DNA from: JANXQZ01 sp038225555
Lineage (GTDB): Bacteria > Acidobacteriota > Terriglobia > Bryobacterales > Bryobacteraceae
Reading direction: 5' to 3'
Assembly: GCA_038225555.1 (NCBI GenBank)
Contig: JBBRRB010000022.1
Span: forward strand, 31,271-95,270
DNA length: 64,000 nt
Position 1 is the stretch's first letter; each line of letters opens with the position of its first letter. Shown here piece by piece: positions 1-8,658 of this stretch. Under the pieces are notes generated by a model. It saw only the letters and a list, made by a program, of their open reading frames with translations. It searched no databases and was not told the DNA's origin. The translations under genes and the position numbers were made by a program.

Positions 1-1
1 G

Positions 2-334
2 AGCCGCCTACTGCTGGACGATCCGAACCGGCTGGCCTGGTCGCCTGTTCTCGAGTCCGTTCGAATGGATCTTGGGCCAGATATTGGACTCGTCAGTTTC
101 AACGCCGAAATGATGGTCGCTTACGGCTTGCACTTGAAAGATTTTTCGGAACGAAGGCTGTTGCCCGTAGGCTACTCGAACGGCATGATCGGCTACGTGC
201 CTACGAAGACCCAGATTGAAGAGGGCGGTTACGAACCCGCCGAGGCATTTCGATACTATGGCAATCCGGCCCCCTTCAAGACAGACGTCGAAAGGACCGT
301 CTTAGACCATATCCGGCGAGTCCGTTCCTTATGA
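2..334 (+). CDS. C-terminal fragment of a neutral/alkaline ceramidase-like hydrolase (5' end outside window)
   Basis: The frame is open from the first base of the window to the TGA at 332-334, so this is the last ~110 residues of a longer protein. It contains YSNGMIGYVPTKTQIEEGGYE followed by an FRYYG-like end. That pattern is typical of the C-terminal part of neutral/alkaline non-lysosomal ceramidase N-terminal-domain proteins, which hydrolyse N-acyl bonds and are often secreted. The catalytic part is not visible, so the assignment rests on this tail alone. It lies 90 bp upstream of a dehydrogenase-deacylase pair on the same strand and may share a transcript with them. Confidence 0.6.
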   Translation, partial: SRLLLDDPNRLAWSPVLESVRMDLGPDIGLVSFNAEMMVAYGLHLKDFSERRLLPVGYSNGMIGYVPTKTQIEEGGYEPAEAFRYYGNPAPFKTDVERTVLDHIRRVRSL

Positions 335-423
335 ATTTACTTATTGGTGCTCTTCTTTCCCTCTTACCCAAGTTGAGCGCGGCGTCATGCCGTGCTAATA
401 GTTTCGGCACAGGAGCGTTCTAG

Positions 424-1446
424 GTGGCAGCTACTAAACAGTCGGAGAAATGGTTGCGACCCGCAGAAATCCGCGCCGGCGTAATCGGGATGGGTCTCAT
501 GGGCCATAGCATCGTCGCCTGCCTTCTCTCGGCTGGGCACGAGGTAATCGCCGTCACGCGTGACCTTCCCAGGCACCGGGCGACGCGCGCTCGCGTGCTC
601 CAATTGCTGAATCAGATGAAGCGCGAAGGGCTGCTCAAAGGCAAACCGGAAATACTCGTCGACCGGCTGAGCCTTTCAAACGACTGCGGGGACCTGGCCG
701 GCTGCGACATAGTCATTGAATCCATTACCGAGGACCTCGAAACGAAGCGACAAGTGTATCGGGCCGTCGAGCAAGCAGTCTCGCGGCGGACCATCATCGG
801 AAGCAATACCTCATCGATCCCACTTACTCTGTTACAGCAAGGCGCGCAACATCCCGAACGGTTCGTGGGCATTCATTGGGACGAGCCTGCCCACATCACT
901 CGCTTCATGGAAGTAATCGCAGGCGACCAAACCTCCCGCCGGTACGCCGATCGTGTCATGGCATTGGCAGTCGTATGGGGTAAGGAACCATCCTTACTCC
1001 GCCGCGATGTACGAGGGTTTATCACGAACAGGATTTCCTACGCCATGTTCCGCGAAGCGTGCCACCTCGTGGACTCCGGGGTCGCCACCATCGAGGACGT
1101 GGACCGCTCGCTGCGCAACGACGTGGGCTGGTGGATCACGTTCGCGGGCCCGTTCCGCTATATGGATCTGATGGGGGTCCAGGGTTATTATCGCGTGATG
1201 AAGGATCTTCTACCAGACTTATCCGCGGAGACAGCAGTCCCCCGCGCCATAAGAAAGGTGGTTGAATCCGGAGGGCGGGGAATTTCAAATCAGAAGGGTT
1301 TCTATAAATACACGCCCCAGCAGGCCAAGCGCTGGGAACAGTTGTTCACGAAGTTCAATTATGAAATCCGGCGCCTGGCTATGAAATATCCCGCGGATGT
1401 CGGGAACACAACTGGACGAACGACGCGCACCAAGAGCACGAAGTGA
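424..1446 (+). CDS. 3-hydroxyacyl-CoA dehydrogenase family (HCDH/lambda-crystallin type) oxidoreductase
   Basis: A 340-residue NAD-dependent dehydrogenase. The Rossmann motif GMGLMG is at residues 22-27. The mid-domain pattern SNTSSIPLT is followed by GIHWDEP, where classical enzymes have a GxHFFNP-like sequence, so the catalytic histidine is kept but the loop around it differs. The C-terminal helical HCDH domain covers about residues 195-310. The GTG start is supported by AGGAG at 411-415, eight bases upstream. The stop overlaps the start of the downstream deacylase (GTGA at 1443-1446), which suggests translational coupling. The fold is clear. The substrate is unknown, and the altered loop argues against simple beta-oxidation. 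Confidence 0.8.
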   Translation: MAATKQSEKWLRPAEIRAGVIGMGLMGHSIVACLLSAGHEVIAVTRDLPRHRATRARVLQLLNQMKREGLLKGKPEILVDRLSLSNDCGDLAGCDIVIESITEDLETKRQVYRAVEQAVSRRTIIGSNTSSIPLTLLQQGAQHPERFVGIHWDEPAHITRFMEVIAGDQTSRRYADRVMALAVVWGKEPSLLRRDVRGFITNRISYAMFREACHLVDSGVATIEDVDRSLRNDVGWWITFAGPFRYMDLMGVQGYYRVMKDLLPDLSAETAVPRAIRKVVESGGRGISNQKGFYKYTPQQAKRWEQLFTKFNYEIRRLAMKYPADVGNTTGRTTRTKSTK

Positions 1447-2960
1447 CGCAGGCCTGGCTTTTGAAAAACGGAACGCTGATCGACGGCTCCGGCGCCGCCG
1501 CTTATCCTGGCGATCTGCTGCTACAGGACGGCCGGATCGCTGCTATGGGCACGTTTGAAACATACGCCGACGCACGGCAAGTAGATTGTCGCGACTTGAC
1601 GATCGCACCCGGATTCATTGATGCCCATAGCCATTCGGACCTGCAGGTAATCCAGGGTCGGCGCGAAAAGCTCGTTCAAGGCGTTACGACGGAAGTGGTC
1701 GGGAACTGCGGCTTTTCGGCATATCCGCCCGCGCCGAATCCGGCGGACCTGCGCCAGTTCGCCGACGGTATTTTTTGCGGCGGTGACGAATGGGGCTGGC
1801 CATCGACGGACGCTTACCTCCGTGCAGTTGAAAAAAGCGTGACCGCGAACGTTGTGTCGCTGGTGGGGCATGGTAGCCTGCGGATCGCAGTCGCTGGAAA
1901 TCGTCAAGGTCGCCTGCCGGAATCGGATGTCGCGCGCATGGAGGCGCTGCTTGAAGAGGCGCTAGCGGCGGGTGCGGCGGGATTGTCCACTGGGCTGATG
2001 TATGCTCCGGGATCGAGTGCTCCATCGGACGAATTGGAGCGCCTCTGCCGCGTGGTTCACAAGCGCGGCGCCGTTTACACCAGCCACATCCGCAACTATT
2101 TCGCAGACCTCGTGCCGGCCATCGAAGAACAACTCGACTTGGCGCGGCGTTCCGGCTGCCGCCTACAGATTTCGCATCTGCAGGCTGTAGGCGCCGCCAA
2201 CTGGCCCCAGCATACGCTTGCTCTCGAGACCATTGAACGTGCACGGGAGGCAGGAATCGACATCGCCTTCGACTGCTATCCCTACGTAGCCGGGTCGACC
2301 GTTCTAACCCAACTGCTGCCACAACATGTTCTGGACGGAGGCCCCGCCTTGTGGTTGGAACGCTTGAGTGATCCTGAACACCGGCCAAAGATCGCGCACG
2401 AAGTCGGAAACACCATTGCCTGGCGGTGGAGCGACGTTTACATCTCGGCGGTGCGCTCAGCCGAAAACTCGCACACCGTCGGCCGCAACCTGCAGCAACT
2501 CGCCGATGACCGCGCCTGCGAACCCGTCGATGCCATGATCGATCTGCTTCTCGAAGAAGGGGGCCAGGTGAATATGCTCTCGTTTAACCAGAGTGAGGAG
2601 AACTTGCGCCTGAGCCTCACGCACCCGCTTGCGATTGTCATCAGCGACGGATTCTACGTCAATGGGAGGCCGCATCCACGTTTATGTGGGACATTTCCGT
2701 TCCTTCTGGGAGAGATATCAAGAAGCAGAAAATGGCTCACGCTTGAGGAGGCGGTGCACAAGATCACGCAGCGCCCGGCACAGCGTTTTAACGTTCGCGA
2801 CCGCGGGTTGCTGCGACCAGGAGCTTTCGCCGACGTGACGGTGTTCGATTCGTACAAGATCGCCGGCCCCGCTACCTACGACAATCCAGAATTGCCGCCA
2901 ATCGGCATCCAGTATGTCTTTCGGGAAGGAGAACTGCTAGCGGGCGCGAGCCTTGGTTGA
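1443..2960 (+). CDS. N-acyl-D-amino-acid deacylase (D-aminoacylase family amidohydrolase)
   Basis: A 505-residue metal-dependent hydrolase expected to remove the acyl group from N-acyl-D-amino acids or related amides. Visible metal and catalytic positions are HxH at 62/64 (DAHSHSD), Cys89 (VGNCGFS), His215 (YTSHIRN), His245 (QISHLQ) and Asp402 (ISDGFY), followed by a GRPHPR segment. The C-terminal beta-sandwich part reads RDRGLLRPGAFADVTVFD. Length and motif order match the family. The GTG start overlaps the dehydrogenase stop by four bases, and the 3' end overlaps the convergent iclR gene by 24 bp. Substrate specificity cannot be read from sequence. Confidence 0.9.
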   Translation: MTQAWLLKNGTLIDGSGAAAYPGDLLLQDGRIAAMGTFETYADARQVDCRDLTIAPGFIDAHSHSDLQVIQGRREKLVQGVTTEVVGNCGFSAYPPAPNPADLRQFADGIFCGGDEWGWPSTDAYLRAVEKSVTANVVSLVGHGSLRIAVAGNRQGRLPESDVARMEALLEEALAAGAAGLSTGLMYAPGSSAPSDELERLCRVVHKRGAVYTSHIRNYFADLVPAIEEQLDLARRSGCRLQISHLQAVGAANWPQHTLALETIERAREAGIDIAFDCYPYVAGSTVLTQLLPQHVLDGGPALWLERLSDPEHRPKIAHEVGNTIAWRWSDVYISAVRSAENSHTVGRNLQQLADDRACEPVDAMIDLLLEEGGQVNMLSFNQSEENLRLSLTHPLAIVISDGFYVNGRPHPRLCGTFPFLLGEISRSRKWLTLEEAVHKITQRPAQRFNVRDRGLLRPGAFADVTVFDSYKIAGPATYDNPELPPIGIQYVFREGELLAGASLG

Positions 2961-3752
2961 CACCCCGTTACGAATCTGTTTCGAAATTTCCGAAGCGGCC
3001 TTGAGCAGGCTCTCAACTACGGGTGAATCCTTCCGCGGATTGAATCGCGAACTCGGCCCGGAGATGCTGACCGCTGCGATGGCGTGTTGCTGCGCGTTGA
3101 GAATCGGAGCCGCGATGCACGTGGCGAGCAAAGAAGTTTCGCCCTTATCGAGTGCATAGCCGCGATCCCGAACCCGTTTCAACTCACCGATTAACTGATC
3201 GGGCGCAGTGATGGTATTGGGGGTAAGGGCGGGCAGAACGCGGCTCTGCAGCAAGCCGGCCGCGGAGGCCTCATCGGAGAACGCCAGGATAGCCTTGCCC
3301 AATGCGCTCGCGTGGATGGAAACGGTAGCGCCTGGCCGCTCATGCAAGCGAAGAGCATATTCGCTTGGCACCACTTCAACGTAGGTTACTTTGTCATACT
3401 CCAGCTCGCCCAGGTTGACCGTCTCCCCATAAACGTCGCGGAGTTCGAGCATGTGAGGCCTCGCCGTTCGCCGCAATGCGTCCGTATGAGCCTCTTTGCT
3501 GATAAGATTCCCGATCGCGTGGCTAAGGTAATACGTGCGATCGCCGTCGCGCACGATATACCCAAGCTGATTCAGTGTCGTTAAGATGCGGAAGACCGTA
3601 GATTTCGCCAGGCCGGTCCGCTGCGTGACCTCATTCAGACTGAGCGCCCCGCTATGAGCCAACTCTTCAAGAATGCAGAACGTGCCCTCCACGACGGGCA
3701 CCATATATTTTTGCTTTTCGGGAGACGCCTTCTGAGTTCTTTTGCTCTCCAC
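2937..3752 (-). CDS. IclR family transcriptional regulator
   Basis: A repressor or activator of about 271 residues. The N-terminal winged HTH is at about residues 17-75 (ALSLNEVTQRTGLAKSTVF). The effector domain carries the family signature HASALGKAILA and a GYALDKGE motif. I chose the GTG at 3752 because an AAGGAG lies eight bases upstream; a TTG at 3776 in the same frame has no clear ribosome site. The gene is convergent with the deacylase and divergent from the TonB receptor at 4045, so it is the natural candidate regulator of both. Its ligand is unknown. Confidence 0.9.
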   Translation of the reverse strand: MESKRTQKASPEKQKYMVPVVEGTFCILEELAHSGALSLNEVTQRTGLAKSTVFRILTTLNQLGYIVRDGDRTYYLSHAIGNLISKEAHTDALRRTARPHMLELRDVYGETVNLGELEYDKVTYVEVVPSEYALRLHERPGATVSIHASALGKAILAFSDEASAAGLLQSRVLPALTPNTITAPDQLIGELKRVRDRGYALDKGETSLLATCIAAPILNAQQHAIAAVSISGPSSRFNPRKDSPVVESLLKAASEISKQIRNGVSTKARAR

Positions 3753-3783
3753 CTTTGGAACTCCTTCGGCGAACAAGGGCTAG

Positions 3784-3813
3784 AGTATCACGTTTTCAAT
3801 AAAGGAGAATCAA
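3784..3813 (-). promoter_or_regulatory. possible promoter of the iclR-type gene
   Basis: On the minus strand TTGATT (3813-3808) is followed after 18 bases by GATACT (3789-3784). Each box matches the sigma-70 consensus at four of six positions. It lies about 30 bp upstream of the chosen GTG start. Weak on its own. Confidence 0.3.
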
Positions 3814-3915
3814 CTCGGCTGCAGAGGCGCGCGTCGCGAAACCGTACCCCGGAGTCTGGGAATGGTCGCTCATCTCTGAGCAGGCTGTTTCAATAGAGAG
3901 ACAAGAATTTATCCC

Positions 3916-3944
3916 TTGACACCGACTGTCAGTCGAAGTATAAA
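3916..3944 (+). promoter_or_regulatory. sigma-70 promoter with palindromic operator in the spacer, upstream of the TonB receptor
   Basis: TTGACA at 3916-3921 and TATAAA at 3939-3944 are separated by exactly 17 bases. Inside the spacer, 3923-3935 reads CGACTGTCAGTCG, a perfect 6-1-6 palindrome. A protein bound there would sit between the two promoter boxes and block RNA polymerase. The adjacent divergent IclR protein is the best candidate, but this is inferred. The expected transcript starts near 3951 and has a leader of about 95 nt. Confidence 0.7.
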
Positions 3945-4044
3945 TGTGTAACCATGCTAGAAGGGTTTCGTTCCAAGGCTACGCGGCCAGCGACCCGTCA
4001 GATTTTTAGCAGTATAAACTTCGAATAACTGAGGGAGGTTCGGG

Positions 4045-7000
4045 ATGAGCATATCACGCGCATCGGCACTCGCATATTTACCTTTGATCGCCGCCCTGCT
4101 TTTGACCACGCCACCGGCAATGCGGGCCGACGTAACCGCGTCCATTTTGGGAACAGTGCGAGACGCTTCCGGCGCTGTGTTGCCGGGCGTCCAAATCACA
4201 GCGACGGATGTGAACACAAACCAGGCGCACGCGGCCACGACTGATTCACGAGGGGAATATCGGCTGTTGGCTCTTCCAGTTGGCAATTACAAAGTAGGAG
4301 CCGGGCTCGCTGGTTTTCAGGACTTTCTGGAAGAAAACGTGATCCTGAGGGTGAATGACCAGCGGCGTGTCGAGATCACTTTGGGCGTGAGTTCCACGCA
4401 CGAGCAGGTGCAGGTGGAAGCCTCCCCGGTTCAGGTGGAAACCACCAATACTCAACTTGGGAACGTCATCGAGGAAAAGACCATGTTAGCGCTGCCGCTG
4501 AACGGCCGCAGCTACATCAACCTGCTATCGATACAGGCCGGCGTCGCGCCCCAAACTGGAACGGCGGCATCACAGGGAATAATCTCTGTCAACGGCCAGC
4601 GCGGTTCCTCGAACTCGTTTCTCGTGAACGGGGGCGACGTGAACGAGGGTGTGAACTTCGGCGCCGAAATTATTCCGAACCTGGACTCGATAGCCGAGTT
4701 TCGCCTGATCACCAATAGCTTTGACGCCGAGTATGGCCGCTTCAGCGGGGCCGTGATGAACGCAATCACCAAGTCGGGCACAAACGGGCTTCACGGCTCC
4801 GTATTTGAATTTCTCAGAAACAACGACCTGGACGCGCGTGGATTCTTCGATAAACAGGTCCCCGTCTTGAAACGCAACCAGTTCGGGTACGCGGTCGGCG
4901 GCCCGGCGATCAAGAACAAGTTGTTCTGGTTCACCGATTATCAGGGCACGCGCCAGAGCCAGGGCTCCTCGAGCAGCTTGAGTACATTGCCCAGCGTCGA
5001 CCAGCGCAACGGGATTTTCAGCCCGAGCGACTTGAGCGGAACCGTAGTCGGCTCGTATTGGGCGCAGATCTTGTCGAAGCGCCTGGGCTACCCTGTAACG
5101 GCGGACGAGCCGTACAGCACGCCTAATTGCAAAAGTACGGCGGATTGCGTTTTTCCCGGGGGCATCATTCCGGGCCGCGCAGTCTTGCCGCTCTCGGCTA
5201 ATCTGCTTAAGAATTACGTCCCCATTCCTAACATCGGGGCCACGGGTTTCCGCACTACCAGCCAGGTATCTACGGTGAGGGACGACAAAGCGGGCCAGCG
5301 CGTCGACTTCATCAATCGGATGACGGGCAATTGGTATGCCTACTACCATTTCGATGACGCAACCAACTTCAGCCCGAGCGGATTTGGTGCCGCCTACGGC
5401 AACTTCAGCACCGCCAACCATAGCCGTGCCCAGCAGTTCGTACTTGCAAACACTCGCACGCTCGGCGCCACGGCTGTGAATGAAGCTCGACTGGATTTTA
5501 CGAGAAGCGCGGGGAACAACTCAGTACCCACCGATCCGAATGTATCGCTCCAGAGCCTGGGCTTTGTCACGGGAGCCGGCACGCTCGGTATTGTCCCCTC
5601 CGTGGCCAACTCGGTATCCGTTCCGCCGATTTCCCTGAACGACTTCAGCTTTGGACGGAGCAGCCAACAGGCGATAGGGCAGTTTAACAATACTTATCAC
5701 GGCTCCGAGACGCTCTCCAAAATCTGGAGGACGCACGCCTTCAAGTTCGGGGGAGAATACCGCTACCTGCAAGTGAACGAGCGCAATATCTACGCTCCCA
5801 ACGGGAGCTTCACCTTCGACGGCTCCGAGACGGGCAGCGACATCGCCGATTATCTTCTTGGTGCTCCGTCCGGGTACACGCAGGCATCGTTGCAGGTTCT
5901 GGATTCCCGCACGCGGTATGGTGCGCTCTTCGCCCAGGACTCGTGGCGGGTCAAGCCCAACTTCACCGTGAACTACGGTCTGCGCTGGGAAGTCAGCATG
6001 CCGTGGTATGACACCCAAAACAAGATCGAGACCATCGTTCCGGGCCAACAGTCTACTCAGTTTCCGAAAGCGCCACTGGGATGGGTCTTCCCAGGCGACA
6101 AGGGAATTCCCTCCACACTCGCTCCGACCACATGGAAAAATTTCGGCCCGCGATTAGGTTTCGCGTGGGCACCCAACGCCTCCGGAGGCTTTCTAGGCAA
6201 GCTGCTGGGCGGCCCTGGAAAGACCAGCATTCGCGCAGCCGCCGGCCTCTATTACACTGCTATCCAGGACGCCGGGCTATTCGAGGAAGTGGCCGACGCG
6301 CCTTACGGCCTCTTCTTCCAAAACAATTCAAATCCCATTTTGTTCGAGCAACCATTCCTGATCCGAGCTGACGGGACTTCGCTTGGGCAACGCTTTCCGT
6401 TCATCCTGCCGGTGCCGGGCTCTGCGGCGGCCAAGAATCTGGATTTTGGCGTATTCTTACCGATCGCGAGCTCGCCAGGGTATAAGACCGACAACAAACT
6501 GCCCTACGCCGAGCATTACAACTTTTCCATCCAGCGGCAGCTCGATTCCAAAACAGTAATTACCGTGGCCTATGTGGGAACCCAGGGACACAAGCTGTTT
6601 TCCCATTACGAAGCCAATCCGGGGAATGCCGGTCTCTGCCTGAGTTTGCGAGGCTCCGGAGTGAAGGCCGGAACGACGCAGTGCGGCCCGAACCAGGAAG
6701 GCGCCACTTTCACGCGACCCGATGGCAGTCAGATAATCGGAACTCGATCCCCGTTGGGATCGGTGTCTTATGGGGAGAACAGTTACCTCGCAACGGTGGC
6801 CAACTCGGTTTATAACTCGTTGCAGGTTACGGTGGAGCGGCGCGCAGCCGATTTCACTTTCTTGGCGGCCTACACATTTAGTAAGTCGCTCGATGACGCT
6901 TCCGCCTACACTTCCTATTTGGATTTTTACAATTTCAAATTAGGCCGCGCCCTCTCGACCTTTGATGCTACTCACAACTTTGTCGCGAGCTACACCTACG

Positions 7001-7497
7001 CAATCCCCTTTAATCGCGCCATGGGTGCGCTTCCGAAGCGGCTTACACAGGGATGGACCCTTAACGGCATCACACGTTTCGCCTCGGGTTTTCCGATCAG
7101 CATCTCACAGAGCGGAGACCGCTCCCTGACTGGCGGTTCAGGCGTAGATCGGCCGAATTATATCGGGGGGCTAACAATCACCTCGGACGTACGAAACACT
7201 CCCAACCACACGTATTTCGGCAAGAGCGCCTTCACCACCGAAGTGTTGGGCGGGCAAGGAACCGCTTCCCCCCGCTTCTTCCATGGACCGGGACAAGAGA
7301 ATTTTGATCTCGGTTTGGACAAGAACACGAAATTGACGGAACGCTTCTCAGTGTTGATCAGGGCGGAGTTTTTCAACGCGTTTAACCACGCACAGTTCAA
7401 CAATCCTAATGGCAATTTTGCGAGCGGCAACTTTGGACGGGTAACTAGCGCCGGGCCGGGACGTATCGGCCAAGTGAGTGCGAAGTTTCTCTGGTAA
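4045..7497 (+). CDS. TonB-dependent receptor, Oar-like, with carboxypeptidase-regulatory domain
   Basis: An outer-membrane protein of 1150 residues. Residues 1-29 form a signal peptide (hydrophobic LPLIAALLLTT, then AMRA). An N-terminal carboxypeptidase-regulatory-like domain follows (ILGTVRDASGAVLPGVQITA, about 33-115), then a plug with the typical LPLNGRSYINL motif, and a long beta-barrel that ends in an aromatic residue (AKFLW). GGAGG at 4034-4038 supports the start. Such receptors are abundant in Acidobacteria and import oligomers or siderophore-like compounds. Context with a deacylase and an IclR regulator suggests uptake of an N-acylated substrate, which is inference. Confidence 0.9.
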   Translation: MSISRASALAYLPLIAALLLTTPPAMRADVTASILGTVRDASGAVLPGVQITATDVNTNQAHAATTDSRGEYRLLALPVGNYKVGAGLAGFQDFLEENVILRVNDQRRVEITLGVSSTHEQVQVEASPVQVETTNTQLGNVIEEKTMLALPLNGRSYINLLSIQAGVAPQTGTAASQGIISVNGQRGSSNSFLVNGGDVNEGVNFGAEIIPNLDSIAEFRLITNSFDAEYGRFSGAVMNAITKSGTNGLHGSVFEFLRNNDLDARGFFDKQVPVLKRNQFGYAVGGPAIKNKLFWFTDYQGTRQSQGSSSSLSTLPSVDQRNGIFSPSDLSGTVVGSYWAQILSKRLGYPVTADEPYSTPNCKSTADCVFPGGIIPGRAVLPLSANLLKNYVPIPNIGATGFRTTSQVSTVRDDKAGQRVDFINRMTGNWYAYYHFDDATNFSPSGFGAAYGNFSTANHSRAQQFVLANTRTLGATAVNEARLDFTRSAGNNSVPTDPNVSLQSLGFVTGAGTLGIVPSVANSVSVPPISLNDFSFGRSSQQAIGQFNNTYHGSETLSKIWRTHAFKFGGEYRYLQVNERNIYAPNGSFTFDGSETGSDIADYLLGAPSGYTQASLQVLDSRTRYGALFAQDSWRVKPNFTVNYGLRWEVSMPWYDTQNKIETIVPGQQSTQFPKAPLGWVFPGDKGIPSTLAPTTWKNFGPRLGFAWAPNASGGFLGKLLGGPGKTSIRAAAGLYYTAIQDAGLFEEVADAPYGLFFQNNSNPILFEQPFLIRADGTSLGQRFPFILPVPGSAAAKNLDFGVFLPIASSPGYKTDNKLPYAEHYNFSIQRQLDSKTVITVAYVGTQGHKLFSHYEANPGNAGLCLSLRGSGVKAGTTQCGPNQEGATFTRPDGSQIIGTRSPLGSVSYGENSYLATVANSVYNSLQVTVERRAADFTFLAAYTFSKSLDDASAYTSYLDFYNFKLGRALSTFDATHNFVASYTYAIPFNRAMGALPKRLTQGWTLNGITRFASGFPISISQSGDRSLTGGSGVDRPNYIGGLTITSDVRNTPNHTYFGKSAFTTEVLGGQGTASPRFFHGPGQENFDLGLDKNTKLTERFSVLIRAEFFNAFNHAQFNNPNGNFASGNFGRVTSAGPGRIGQVSAKFLW

Positions 7498-7817
7498 CCG
7501 CTGAAGCAGGATTTCGACACTGCCAAACGAATCGGCGTCTGGGCGCACGCGCCAACACCTCGCGTTAACGAGCCAACCACGAACTCCGAGAGGATCTCTA
7601 CGAAAATCACTACATCGGGGCCAATGAATTCATTCAGGAGTTTGAGGCTTGAGTGGAGGGAGCGGAGTTTTGCTCCCCGAGCGCGACATTACAAGAAACC
7701 GCAAGAGGCTTATGGGCTTGTAATTGGCTTAGTTGGCAGCATTTTTCGGTGCCTCAGTTATTGCTCCATCGATCTGGGCTGAACTGAAATGGGGCTTTAC
7801 CTCATGCACTCGATTGA

Positions 7818-8010
7818 TCAAGTCAGCGACGCTGGTCGCCGGTGCAAATCCTCGAAGCGCTGGCGCAGGCCGAAACCGAAGAGCGTTCCAAACGCAGTCT
7901 GGAGAGGCGCTTGCGCATCAGCGGCCTCAAATCCTTCAAGCCCATGGCCGACTTCGACTGGTCCTGGCCCAAGAAAATCGAGCGCGATATCATCGACCGC
8001 GCTTTTACGC
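7818..8010 (+). pseudogene. istB: IS21-family istB helper ATPase remnant
   Basis: In the frame through 7842 the translation reads WSPVQILEALAQAETEERSK, then RRLRISGLKSFKPMADFDWSW and PKKIERDIIDRAF. This is the N-terminal segment of IstB-like transposition proteins, just before the ATP-binding core. There is no start codon in place (a stop lies at 7815-7817), the P-loop region is absent, and similarity ends near 8010. It is a truncated remnant of an IS21-like element; no istA is visible. Confidence 0.7.
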
Positions 8011-8264
8011 TCTCAAGCTCGCCGTTAGCTCCACCGAATTGTTCGAGAAGCATATTCCCGAACTTCGGATCTGGCACTCCGATGTGCACGGTATACATAA
8101 GTTTCTTGATGTGATGGTACGGCCATAGGAAAACGCCGTGTGCCTCGCTTGCAGCAGCAGGATCTATCCATTCGGTATTGAACCTTCCGGCGACTATAAA
8201 TAGACGTTAAACGATCCATCGGGGGTGACCCGTCAATTTCGTGTCTGGCTGCTACCCGCGGGGG

Positions 8265-8305
8265 TTTTTACGAGTCCTATATAAAAGGAAGGTAACTCGT
8301 AAAAA
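8265..8305. repeat. inverted repeat, 11-bp arms
   Basis: TTTTTACGAGT at 8265-8275 is matched perfectly by ACTCGTAAAAA at 8295-8305, with a 19-base AT-rich loop. It is the first of three perfect hairpins in 150 bp of non-coding DNA. The role is unknown; a transposon end, a structured RNA and a recombination site are all possible. Confidence 0.7.
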
Positions 8306-8335
8306 GGTTTCCCCACCGCCGTATACCGGAAACCT
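8305..8335. repeat. inverted repeat, 8-bp arms
   Basis: AGGTTTCC at 8305-8312 pairs with GGAAACCT at 8328-8335 across a 15-base loop. It directly abuts the preceding hairpin. Confidence 0.5.
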
Positions 8336-8396
8336 GAATTTTGGTTGAGCCCCGAGACGAGGGTTCGGATATTTGGAGCCTTCCCGAATGCCCAGA

Positions 8397-8415
8397 GAGG
8401 GTACCGGGTACCCTC
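8397..8415. repeat. perfect 9-1-9 palindrome
   Basis: GAGGGTACC, one G, then GGTACCCTC. The arms match exactly. No T-run follows on either strand, so it is not an obvious intrinsic terminator. Confidence 0.65.
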
Positions 8416-8658
8416 CGGAAGCTATACTTATCCTCCCTTGCGGCAAGCGCTCCGTCTCCCCAATTACTGATGCCCGACAGCGCCAGCCGGGAGAGCTGCT
8501 GGCTCGCAGCAGCGTGAAGCAGGGCTGATCCCGGTGCCGGGCGAGTAAGCGCGAATGTGACCTTTTTGAATTATTCTCTTGCGTTTACGAGCGACCAGAG
8601 CGATGAATGTGTTCACCGCAAGCGCGCGGCAACGAGCACGGAATGAACCCAGTAACTG

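Larger units (their letters stand above)
7498..8658. other. gene-poor region with mobile-element debris
   Basis: About 1.16 kb without an intact gene. It starts with a short hairpin (7658-7677, GGGAGC/GCTCCC) that lacks a T-run. It then holds an IS21 istB remnant at about 7818-8010 and a cluster of perfect inverted repeats at 8265-8415. The remaining short open frames resemble nothing I recognise. Confidence 0.6.

Noticed and set aside
4570..5421. Long minus-strand open frame (283 codons) inside the TonB receptor gene
   Set aside because: It is antisense to a well-supported receptor, has no family motif and its composition is that of a shadow frame in GC-rich DNA.
7658..7677. GGGAGC/GCTCCC hairpin as terminator of the first TonB gene
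   Set aside because: It is 160 bp past the stop and has no T-run after it.
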